The notes below the pieces were generated by a model, which saw only the letters and a list, made by a program, of their open reading frames with translations, was not told where the DNA came from and did no database searches. The translations under genes and the position numbers were made by a program. Below are positions 1 to 5,744 of a stretch of 13,615 nucleotides of DNA, piece after piece. The stretch is from positions 1-13,615 of the forward strand of contig JBFELL010000072.1 of assembly GCA_041552135.1 (NCBI GenBank), in the 5' to 3' direction. The stretch's first letter is position 1. Each line of letters opens with the position of its first letter. Source of the DNA: SZUA-186 sp041552135 (GTDB lineage Bacteria > Pseudomonadota > Gammaproteobacteria > UBA9214).

Positions 1-142
1 AATGCGAAACCAGGTGGACCTGAAACAGGAAAACGGCCAGTGATGCTCAGGACCGCATCCCCTCTCCCACGCGTGGGAGAGGGGATGCGGTCCTGAGCAT
101 CACTGGCCGTTTTCCTGTTTCAGGTCCACCTGGTTTCGCATT
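1..142. repeat. Perfect 142-bp spacerless palindrome at window edge
   Basis: Bases 1-71 are the exact reverse complement of 72-142, with the centre at the ACG|CGT step (71/72) and no loop or mismatch. The central part (about 59-84) is a C-rich/G-rich hairpin of the CCCTCTCCC...GGGAGAGGG kind that is common between proteobacterial genes. The outer arms add about 58 bp of perfect symmetry. The palindrome begins exactly at base 1, so its true left limit is not visible. Long perfect palindromes without a spacer are unstable in living cells. A fold-back artefact at a contig end, seeded at the natural central hairpin, is therefore the likeliest explanation. A hairpin replicon end is a less likely alternative. 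No gene is seen in it. Confidence 0.97.
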
Positions 143-217
143 CCCGGCCTGGACCCGGATGCTTACACCGCAAGCCAGGAATTTTAATGGGACAGCAAGG
201 GGTATTCATGATTCCAG

Positions 218-236
218 CCATCAATGTCATTGATGG
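218..236. repeat. Short inverted repeat upstream of lipoprotein gene (possible operator)
   Basis: CCATCAATG-T-CATTGATGG: two perfect 9-bp arms around one central base, 66 bp before the ATG at 303. The size and symmetry would fit a dimeric regulator's binding site. No known consensus is recognised, so an operator role is only inferred. It is too far from the start codon to be a translational hairpin and has no T-tract, so it is not an intrinsic terminator. Confidence 0.45.
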
Positions 237-302
237 GGTAAGTGCGAGCATAGCCAGGCTTGCTAGAACCCCTGTCTCACTGCTGTGTAATATGTGCTGG
301 CC

Positions 303-794
303 ATGACATACATCATAAAAATTGCTGGTCTGGGTGTTGTTGCAGTCATATGCCTCACCTTGGCTACCGGATGCGCCACCTATCGAGAGCCGGGCATTGT
401 CGAGAGCGACGCTGCGACAATAAAAGGTCATATTCACGCCATGATTCAGATAGGTGATGGAAAAAAGAGCCTTGCGGAGCATGGCCGCGATCATCAGGCA
501 TATCACGAAGTCCTTGTAGCCCCGGGCCACATATGCATCGCTGTAGATATTTCGCCGCAAGTACTGCCGATACCGCCTTATGAATACCGCACTTGCCCAA
601 TCTGCTTTGATGTCAAGGCCGCCAACATATACCATATAGACACACGCTGGGAAACTCGATGGCCTGAATTGCGCACTCCCCTGTATGTTCGTATCGTGGA
701 AGAGTCCACCGGCCGGGTAGTAGCAGAACAAAGTGAATTCTGCCGCAGGGATTTTATTAATATCCATTTCAATCCTGCGCTGATACCTGATTAG
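303..794 (+). CDS. Small putative lipoprotein, function unknown
   Basis: This predicted 163-residue protein has a typical lipoprotein signal peptide: Lys6, a hydrophobic core at about 7-22, and a lipobox ending LATGC with the acylated Cys at 24. The mature part is mostly hydrophilic and contains a CPIC pair (Cys98/Cys101), lone cysteines at 78 and 147, and several aromatic and Pro residues (PIPPYEY). It ends in a beta-like stretch rich in Val and Ile. I recognise no family. The ATG at 303 is preferred over the in-frame GTG at 294 because it gives a normal signal-peptide n-region; neither has a clear Shine-Dalgarno. The gene stands alone, its stop is TAG, and its composition is more AT-rich than the genes from 2052 on, which hints at different origin. 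A long open frame on the opposite strand (120-920) is less convincing. The CxxC could bind metal or be redox-active, but nothing in the sequence decides this. Confidence 0.7.
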   Translation: MTYIIKIAGLGVVAVICLTLATGCATYREPGIVESDAATIKGHIHAMIQIGDGKKSLAEHGRDHQAYHEVLVAPGHICIAVDISPQVLPIPPYEYRTCPICFDVKAANIYHIDTRWETRWPELRTPLYVRIVEESTGRVVAEQSEFCRRDFINIHFNPALIPD

Positions 795-826
795 TCGATT
801 GATTCGAAGCGATATGTGACGAGAAG

Positions 827-878
827 GGTATCGGAGCACGGTTACTGCTTGTATCAGGAAATAATGCACTCTGATACC
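827..878. other. Overlapping dyad symmetries downstream of the lipoprotein gene
   Basis: GTATCAG (851-857) and CTGATAC (871-877) form a perfect 7-bp stem with a 13-nt loop. GGTATCGGAGC (827-837) can instead pair with the same right-hand strand (868-878) with 9 of 11 matches, and another TGATACC lies at 781-787 at the end of the gene. The alternative pairings resemble a terminator/antiterminator arrangement. The T-run (895-900) is about 18 nt past the stem, however, so this is not a canonical intrinsic terminator. It could be a protein-binding repeat or chance. Confidence 0.3.
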
Positions 879-1019
879 TTCCCCCCTTGCTACCTTTTTT
901 CCTGAAAAACCAGGGCACACGCTTGAATTCGTGCGCTATTTTCTGCTCCAGGATTTTTCATCCCGGCCTGCAGGAGCATCCTGTAAAAAATCATATATTT
1001 TTGTTTAAAATCAATGCAG

Positions 1020-1048
1020 TAATCATGCACAAGTGGTAATAATATAAT
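1020..1048 (+). promoter_or_regulatory. Candidate sigma70 promoter for the HMA-like gene
   Basis: A perfect TATAAT -10 hexamer lies at 1043-1048, 65 nt before the ATG at 1113, inside a markedly AT-rich stretch (about 985-1080). The -35 position 17 nt upstream (TAATCA, 1020-1025) is poor, so the promoter may need an activator or may be chance in AT-rich DNA. GAATA-CA-TATTC (a 5-bp dyad) lies just downstream, near 1055-1068. Confidence 0.35.
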
Positions 1049-1112
1049 TGATTCAAGAATACATATTCTATTGTTCACGTGTGATTGGCCGTACACCAAG
1101 AGGAGATCAGAT

Positions 1113-1352
1113 ATGGCAACTATGCATAAAGTCGAAATTGTGGTCCATGTAGATGATGTACTCGGAGAAGCCGAGCAGGCTGAACTGATTAGTGATCTGC
1201 AAAAACATGGGGGCGTGGAAGAAGCCCAGTTCACTCCAGGACGTGCGCACCTGCTTGTGATTGACTATGACCCTGACCAGCTCAGTGCACAAGAAGTACT
1301 AGAGCATGTCAGAAAAGATCATCTTCGTGCTGAATTAATCGGTCCGATTTGA
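1113..1352 (+). CDS. Small HMA-fold-like protein lacking the CxxC metal site
   Basis: This is a predicted 79-residue soluble protein. Its pattern fits the beta-alpha-beta-beta-alpha-beta ferredoxin-like fold of heavy-metal-associated (HMA) domains: strand KVEIVVHV (5-12), helix about 16-28, strands EEAQF and HLLVIDYDP, helix AQEVLEHV, and a final strand ending in LIGPI. The metal-binding MxCxxC loop is missing; the strand-helix turn reads HVDDVLGE and the protein has no cysteine. It is therefore probably not a copper chaperone, unless the His/Asp residues bind something. The start at 1113 is set by a strong AGGAG (1101-1105) seven nt upstream. The in-frame extension to 1071 has no such site. 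The gene is single, with a candidate promoter before it and a terminator after it, and is AT-rich like the preceding gene. The fold is inferred from pattern; the function is unknown. Confidence 0.8.
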   Translation: MATMHKVEIVVHVDDVLGEAEQAELISDLQKHGGVEEAQFTPGRAHLLVIDYDPDQLSAQEVLEHVRKDHLRAELIGPI

Positions 1353-1421
1353 TTGTGAAGGATGATGCTCAGGGTTTATTGAGGGAATAGAAAAACGGAT
1401 AGTCATGAAACGGGCTTTCAG

Positions 1422-1446
1422 GCGACCTTCGAGTCGCAATTTTTTT
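1422..1446 (+). terminator. Rho-independent terminator after the HMA-like gene
   Basis: GCGAC (1422-1426) and GTCGC (1433-1437) form a 5-bp GC-rich stem around the six-base loop CTTCGA, followed by AA and seven T (1440-1446). It lies 70 nt past the stop at 1352 in the right orientation. The stem is short but the T-tract is good. Confidence 0.75.
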
Positions 1447-1541
1447 GGTACTGTATGAACGGTTCTGGCACAGACTATGTAATAACCGGAAAATTCAAGT
1501 CAGGGGAGTCAGCCAGTAGCTGCATCCACAGGCGTTCTCGA

Positions 1542-1560
1542 AACCGTCTGGCTGACGGTT
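1542..1560. repeat. Perfect hairpin AACCGTC / GACGGTT
   Basis: Seven-base perfect arms (1542-1548 and 1554-1560) lie around a five-base loop TGGCT in the convergent intergenic region. No T-tract follows on the plus strand, so it is not a canonical terminator. The role is unknown. Confidence 0.5.
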
Positions 1561-1624
1561 CTCGGAATGTGCCCGGCAGGCTATGGCAAGTTGCCAGGGA
1601 GCACAATAATATCCGGCATTCCGG

Positions 1625-1650
1625 CCCGCACCCCCTTTGAAGGGGGCGGG
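1625..1650. repeat. GC-rich hairpin in intergenic region
   Basis: CCCCCTT (1631-1637) pairs with AAGGGGG (1640-1646) across a two-base TG loop, and CCCG (1625-1628) pairs with CGGG (1647-1650) with a two-base CA bulge. The stem is stable and followed by GC-rich sequence without Ts. It resembles an intergenic repeat unit more than a terminator. Confidence 0.5.
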
Positions 1651-1797
1651 ACAGGGCGGGCATGTCATTCAACATTATCCCGATAGTTGCATAAATCTTG
1701 CCCTGAAAGCGGGTTTCGCCCCATGATTTACCGGGTAGAAATGAATATTTCATCAGGCTTTCGGGGTTCACCGTCAGCAAGGTCCTGGCACAGCACG

Positions 1798-1845
1798 GCA
1801 GGAGCGCCGCCCCCGGCGCGAATCGCGGCGAGGCGCCGCTCCTGC
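1798..1845. repeat. REP-like palindromic element (GCAGGAGC...GCTCCTGC)
   Basis: Arms GCAGGAGCGCCGCC (1798-1811) and GGCGCCGCTCCTGC (1832-1845) are complementary except at one position and flank a GC-rich centre with its own short dyad (GGCGCGAATCGC). The GGAGCG...CGCTCC form matches the repetitive extragenic palindrome type common between genes of Pseudomonas and related gammaproteobacteria; that match is from memory of the family, not a search. CTTTTTTT follows at 1852-1859, so on the plus strand it could also stop transcription. Confidence 0.7.
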
Positions 1846-2051
1846 GGTACGCTTTTTTTGCAATGATTGGGTTATTACTAACGGGGAACACAGCAAGTCA
1901 TGCCGGCTTGCCTTGTTCCCCACTGGCAATAACCAATGTGACCAGTGCGCGACAGAACCAGCGCTTGACCCTGTAATATCAGTTTCCGATTGAGATTTCT
2001 TCTGCGCTGTTACGACCGACAGTTCTGTGTTTCCAGGGGATATGTTGCCGC

Positions 2052-3179
2052 TCAGTCCATCAGATCAACATGGATTCCCTGCGCCTCCAGCGCATCGGCG
2101 CGGGTCGAGATAAAGCGCTGGAAGCTGGGCTGTTCCCGGTAGGCGCCGGAGGAGACATAATCCATGACCGACTGTATATGGAATGACTTGAGGTACGCCT
2201 CGGCACGAAACACCTCCCTGCCGTCCCGGTCGAAGAACACCAGCGACGGGGCATATTTCACATCCAGTTCTCTCGCCCACTCCGCCGCACTGCCGACCGT
2301 GCCGTCCGGGCGCTGCACCGGCTCGTTCGACCACATGTCCAGCAGTACGGCATCGAGGCGTGCCAGCTGTTCGCGGGTCTCGGGCCGCTGCAGGATGTCG
2401 GTATGCAGTTCATCGCAGGGCGCGCACTCCTTCTGCTCGAAGAACACCAGCAGCGGCTTGCCCGACTCACGTGCGGCCAGTGGTGCCGTTGCCGGCAGAA
2501 AGTCCGGATCGCTATGCAGCCTGCCGCTGGCCGGCGACGGTGAAACCCCGGCGAGATATTCACGGAAGCTCGGCCCGCTGCCACTGTGCACAGCGGCGTA
2601 ATCCAGCGCGGCATTGAACTTGTGCGGCGCGTAATAGCCGTTGACCCGAAGCACCACCCCGCCCTGCTCGTCAAGAAACAGCAGCGTCGGGGTAAACATG
2701 ACGCGCAGGGACCTTGCGAATTCCTTCTCGGTAGTCGCGGCACCGTCGAAATCGGTCACCTCGCGGTCACCCCACATGTTGATGGCGATGACATTGAAGC
2801 TGCCGCGAAATTTATCAACAGTATTCTTCAGCGCCAGGTTGGTGTCGAGCAGCTTCTTGCAGTAGGGACAACCATCCTGGTAGAAGTACAGCACGACGCG
2901 CCTGTCAACCGCGGCGGCCTCGGTGACATCCTCGCGAATATCGAGAAAGGATTCGACAAACCAGTCCGGCTTCTCGTGGTAGCCGGGGTTGACCATCCCT
3001 GCGTCCAGGGCAGCACCCTGGCCAACCGGCGCATCCTGCGCCGGCGCTGCAGGTACCGGAGTTTCGGCCACCGGCCCGGTCGCCCTCGATTCTGCCGGCG
3101 GCCCTGAATCACAGCCGGTGAGCAGCACCAGGCCAGCGAACACGCCGGCAAACAACAGTTCATGCAGCGATCGCTGCAT
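2052..3179 (-). CDS. Periplasmic lipoprotein with two thioredoxin-like domains
   Basis: The predicted protein has 375 residues. A lipoprotein signal (hydrophobic core about 8-20, lipobox LLTGC) places acylated Cys at 23. A Pro/Ala-rich linker follows (about 26-60), then two thioredoxin-fold domains. Domain 1 (about 75-200) has FYQDGCPYCKK with the redox pair Cys104/Cys107 and the cis-proline in FTPT (Pro164). Domain 2 (about 225-350) has FFEQKECAPCDE with Cys252/Cys255 and cis-Pro at YAPS (Pro311). Both keep the active-site pair, so a thiol-disulfide reductase or relay role in the periplasm is likely; the partner is unknown. SoxW/DsbD-gamma-type thioredoxins are the nearest concept. The start at 3179 has GAGGGG about 7 nt upstream. 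An in-frame ATG at 3218 (MKLTSRY...) also has a good GGGAGG and would add 13 residues before the signal peptide. The endonuclease III-like gene lies 157 nt upstream on the same strand. Confidence 0.88.
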   Translation of the reverse strand: MQRSLHELLFAGVFAGLVLLTGCDSGPPAESRATGPVAETPVPAAPAQDAPVGQGAALDAGMVNPGYHEKPDWFVESFLDIREDVTEAAAVDRRVVLYFYQDGCPYCKKLLDTNLALKNTVDKFRGSFNVIAINMWGDREVTDFDGAATTEKEFARSLRVMFTPTLLFLDEQGGVVLRVNGYYAPHKFNAALDYAAVHSGSGPSFREYLAGVSPSPASGRLHSDPDFLPATAPLAARESGKPLLVFFEQKECAPCDELHTDILQRPETREQLARLDAVLLDMWSNEPVQRPDGTVGSAAEWARELDVKYAPSLVFFDRDGREVFRAEAYLKSFHIQSVMDYVSSGAYREQPSFQRFISTRADALEAQGIHVDLMD

Positions 3180-3180
3180 G
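3161..3180. repeat. Perfect 20-bp palindrome over the thioredoxin gene start codon
   Basis: CATGCAGCGATCGCTGCATG is a perfect palindrome that contains the minus-strand start codon (3177-3179) and the octamer GCGATCGC. In mRNA, the ATG and the first five codons (MQRSLH) could fold into a 10-bp spacerless stem. That might reduce initiation here and favour the alternative start at 3218. It may also be chance of codon choice. Confidence 0.6.
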
Positions 3181-3336
3181 GCGGACCCCTCGAGGGAATA
3201 CCTGCTGGTCAGTTTCATGCATCGCCTCCCCGTATCGCAATACTGGAAACCTGCAAGGAGCGGATATCGTACCCTGCCCGCTGTGGCGGTAATACCCTGC
3301 CGCACAACCTGGATAAAACTAGCATGATTTCCGTTA

Positions 3337-3993
3337 TCACCCTACCCCGTTGGCCGCAGGGCAGACCCCTGCCAGCATACAGCGTCCGCAGTCCGGCCGT
3401 ACACGGCAGATCTCCTTTGCATGCCGGACAATCAGCGCGTGGTATTCGTTGTACAGCGGGACGTCAGGGCCCAGCGCCTGCTCGAATACCAGACGCATGG
3501 CCTCGTAGCCCTCGTCGCCGGTGAACCTGCCCAGCCGCGCAAACAGGCGGCGCGTGTAGGCATCGATGACAAACACCGGGCGGTTGAAGGCGTACAGCAG
3601 GATGTCATCAGCCGTCTCCGGGCCCACACCTTTCACGCCGAGCAGTGCCTCGCGCAGCCCGCGGGTATCCAGCCGGTCGAGTTCGGCAAATTCTCCGGCC
3701 TCTACATACCAGCGGCAGAAGGACTTCAGTCGCTCCGCCTTGATATTGAAATAGCCGGAAGGTCGCAGCCAGCCGGCGAGGTGGTCATGCCGCGAGTTCG
3801 CAATGGCCCGCGGGTGCAGCTTGTCTTTCGCCACCAGATTGGCAATGGCCTTCTCGACATTCGACCAGGCGGTGTTCTGCGTCAGTATGGCACCAACCAT
3901 GATCTCGAACGGCGTCTCGCCCGGCCACCAGTGTTGCGGTCCGTAGGCCCTGAACAATTTATTATAGACGGTCTTGTAGCGAAGCTGGGGCAT
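3337..3993 (-). CDS. Endonuclease III-like HhH-GPD DNA glycosylase (probable base-excision repair)
   Basis: The predicted protein has 218 residues and the endonuclease III / HhH-GPD layout: N-terminal PFEIMVGAILTQNTAW (28-43), the helix-hairpin-helix LLGVKGVGPETA (117-128), the catalytic-loop Asp in VIDAYTRR (Asp144), and a C-terminal four-cysteine [4Fe-4S] site (Cys196, 202, 205, 211). In E. coli Nth the helix-hairpin-helix reads GVGRKTA and its Lys120 makes the Schiff base; here that position is Glu126 (GVGPETA). This variant is typical of the divergent Nth-related branch that includes MagIII-type glycosylases, so a monofunctional glycosylase without beta-lyase activity is inferred. The cysteine spacing is C-x5-C-x2-C-x5-C, one shorter in the first gap than in Nth. 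The start at 3993 matches family length; the longer frame to 4056 has no ribosome site, and neither does 3993. The substrate base is not predictable from sequence. Confidence 0.85.
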   Translation of the reverse strand: MPQLRYKTVYNKLFRAYGPQHWWPGETPFEIMVGAILTQNTAWSNVEKAIANLVAKDKLHPRAIANSRHDHLAGWLRPSGYFNIKAERLKSFCRWYVEAGEFAELDRLDTRGLREALLGVKGVGPETADDILLYAFNRPVFVIDAYTRRLFARLGRFTGDEGYEAMRLVFEQALGPDVPLYNEYHALIVRHAKEICRVRPDCGRCMLAGVCPAANGVG

Positions 3994-4135
3994 GTGTTGG
4001 TGACGACATGGAGAATATGCGCTTGTTGTCAGGATTGTGCGCGGGCGTCCTGTCATGTGGCGGGCACGTTCGCTTCGCTGCCGATGCCCGGCCTGCAGAA
4101 GACATGCGGGCCTTCACTCATTAGCGGCCCGCTCT

Positions 4136-4168
4136 GTTGGATTACGGCGCTTTCGCGCCTAATCCAAC
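4136..4168. repeat. Intergenic inverted repeat GTTGGATTA...TAATCCAAC
   Basis: GTTGGATTACGGCGC (4136-4150) pairs with GCGCCTAATCCAAC (4155-4168) across a TTTC loop; the only imperfection is one bulged C. It lies between the 3' end of rluB and the glycosylase gene. The GTAGGTTGGATTA...TAATCCAAC form is a dispersed intergenic repeat that I recall from several gammaproteobacterial and other proteobacterial genomes. Degenerate fragments follow: CCAACCTAC at 4188-4196 and TGGATTGCGGCGCCTAA at 4211-4227, the last of which includes the rluB stop codon. It may help end transcription, but no T-tract is present. Confidence 0.75.
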
Positions 4169-4223
4169 CTACGGAACCTTGCCCAACCTACCTGCAGGTT
4201 CCAGTCCTGCTGGATTGCGGCGC

Positions 4224-5030
4224 CTAACGGCCTTTACGGCCACGCGTGCGGTACGCCTTGCCGGCCACATGTTTTCTCGGCGCCGGCGGTGCCTGCAGGC
4301 CGACGCTGCGGTACAGGGCTACACTCTCCTGCCGCGTCAGTTCCCGGTACTTGCCCGGTCGCAGCTGCCGCGGCAGGCTGACGGGCCCGAAACTCACCCG
4401 CATCAGGCGGCTGACCTGCACGCCCTGCGATTCCCACAGACGCCGCACCTCCCGGTTGCGGCCCTCCCTGAGGGTGACGTGGTACCAGTGGTTGGCCCCT
4501 GCCCCGCCGGCATCGCGAATGTCGGCAAATGCCGCCATGCCGTCATCGAGTTGCACGCCCTGGCGCAGGCGGCGGAGCATGTCGTCACCGACCTCGCCCA
4601 GCACCCGCACCGCGTAGACACGCTCGATCTCGCCCGACGGATGCATCAGGCGGTTGGCCAGGTCGCCGTCCGTGGTCAGCAGCAACAGGCCGGTCGTGTT
4701 CAGGTCAAGCCGGCCGATGCTGATCCAGCGGCCCGTCTTGATGACCGGCAGTTTGTCGAACACCGTCGGTCTGCCTTCCGGATCGGAACGCGTGGTCAGC
4801 TCTCCTGCCGGCTTGTGATACATCAGGGTGCGGTGGCTGGTGCGGCTGATGGCGGCCGCACAGGACACCGGCTTGCCGTCGATGCGGATCTTTTCCTTGC
4901 CGCTTATGCTGCAGCCCAGCGCTGCCGTCGCACCATCGACCTCGATGCGGCCGGCCCGTATCCAGTCTTCTATCTGGCGGCGGGAGCCATAGCCGGCACG
5001 GGCCAGAACCTTTTGCAGCCGTTCCGACAT
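4224..5030 (-). CDS. rluB: 23S rRNA pseudouridine synthase RluB
   Basis: The predicted protein has 268 residues. An N-terminal S4 RNA-binding domain (about 1-60, ERLQKVLARAGYGSRR) is followed by the RsuA/RluB-type catalytic domain. It has YHKPAG (71-76) and GRLDLNTTGLLLLT (106-119), whose Asp109 is the catalytic nucleophile, plus the family motif EGRNREVRRL. The length and nearly identical catalytic position fit RluB, which makes pseudouridine 2605 in E. coli 23S rRNA. The tail is basic (TRGRKGR) and probably contacts RNA. rluE/rluF/rsuA paralogues are less likely because the S4 domain and the scpA-scpB neighbourhood are typical of rluB. It is the last gene of the scpA-scpB-rluB group, 26 nt after scpB. 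The 3' end runs into degenerate intergenic repeat sequence, so the last residues may vary between strains. Confidence 0.95.
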   Translation of the reverse strand: MSERLQKVLARAGYGSRRQIEDWIRAGRIEVDGATAALGCSISGKEKIRIDGKPVSCAAAISRTSHRTLMYHKPAGELTTRSDPEGRPTVFDKLPVIKTGRWISIGRLDLNTTGLLLLTTDGDLANRLMHPSGEIERVYAVRVLGEVGDDMLRRLRQGVQLDDGMAAFADIRDAGGAGANHWYHVTLREGRNREVRRLWESQGVQVSRLMRVSFGPVSLPRQLRPGKYRELTRQESVALYRSVGLQAPPAPRKHVAGKAYRTRGRKGR

Positions 5031-5056
5031 GACACGGGGGTAGGTATTGCGCTGGA

Positions 5057-5743
5057 CTAGTGAAGGGTCGCCGGGGAATCATCCTCGGCTGCATCGGGGG
5101 CCTGGGCCATGTCGATGACCTCGGCGTCTTGCTCCGGTTCGCTGTCGTCATTTGCCGGGGCCAGCTGCGTCTCCGGGATGTCCGACAGGTCGAGTTGCAG
5201 CTCCTCGCCGATGGTGCTGAGATCACGCAACTCGGCCAGTGTCGGCAATTCATCCAGGCTTTTCAGGCTGAAGTAATCCAGGAACTCCTTCGTGGTGCCA
5301 TACATGGCCGGATGGCCCGGCACCTCGCGGTGGCCAACGACCCGCACCCACTCGCGCTCCTGCAGTGTTTTCATGATCGAGGTACTGACGCTGACGCCGC
5401 GCACATCCTCGATCTCGCCGCGCGTGATCGGCTGACGGTAGGCAATCAGTGCCAGGGTCTCCAGCAGGGCCCGGGAATAGCGGGCCGGCTTCTCCTCCCA
5501 CAGGCGTGACACCCAGGGCTGCATCTCGTCCGTTACCTGGATGCGGTAGCCGCTGGCAACCTGCACCAGCTCGATGCCGCGACCGTCGAACTCGGCTTCC
5601 AGCGCCTCCAGGGCCGCGCGCATCTCGGCGCGCTCCGGGCGCTCGTTTTCCCCGAACAGCGCCAGCAGCTGATCGAGCGTCACGGGTCGGGCCGCGGCCA
5701 GCAGGATGGCCTCGGCAATCTGTTTGAGTCGTTTTATATCCAT
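5057..5743 (-). CDS. scpB: Segregation and condensation protein B
   Basis: The predicted protein has 228 residues and the tandem winged-helix architecture of ScpB: wing 1 at about 1-85 (IAEAILLAAARPVTLDQL) and wing 2 at about 90-175, containing the hallmark LETLALIAYRQPITRGEIE (94-112) and RGVS. An acidic, Asp/Glu-rich tail follows (about 195-228), poorly conserved and probably disordered. ScpB dimers bind ScpA on the SMC kleisin and help chromosome condensation and segregation. It starts one nt after the scpA stop (TGA-G-ATG), so translation is very probably coupled. Many gammaproteobacteria instead use MukBEF; presence of ScpAB implies an SMC-type condensin elsewhere in the genome. Confidence 0.96.
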   Translation of the reverse strand: MDIKRLKQIAEAILLAAARPVTLDQLLALFGENERPERAEMRAALEALEAEFDGRGIELVQVASGYRIQVTDEMQPWVSRLWEEKPARYSRALLETLALIAYRQPITRGEIEDVRGVSVSTSIMKTLQEREWVRVVGHREVPGHPAMYGTTKEFLDYFSLKSLDELPTLAELRDLSTIGEELQLDLSDIPETQLAPANDDSEPEQDAEVIDMAQAPDAAEDDSPATLH

Positions 5744-5744
5744 C

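Larger units (their letters stand above)
1447..2051. other. Non-coding convergent intergenic region with inverted repeats
   Basis: This stretch of about 600 bp separates the plus-strand HMA-like gene from the 3' end of the minus-strand thioredoxin gene. I see no credible gene. The open frames here (1455-1640 plus, 1475-1891 minus) run through hairpins and are rich in Arg, Ser and Pro, as expected of chance reading of GC-rich DNA. It contains the hairpins annotated separately, plus a small TGGCAA-G-TTGCCA dyad near 1584. The part 1860-2051 shows nothing recognisable and no clear terminator for the thioredoxin gene. Confidence 0.7.

Noticed and set aside
120..920. Long minus-strand open frame of 266 codons over the left flank
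   Set aside because: It begins inside an AT-rich spacer, ends in the palindrome, has no domain-like pattern, and overlaps a plus-strand gene with a clear lipoprotein signal.
1475..1891. Minus-strand open frame of 138 codons in the convergent gap
   Set aside because: It runs through the REP-like element and other hairpins and is Arg/Ser/Pro-rich without any motif; chance reading in GC-rich DNA.
4137..5060. Long plus-strand open frame opposite rluB
   Set aside because: It is antisense to a gene with full RluB motifs; long shadow frames are expected in GC-rich coding DNA.
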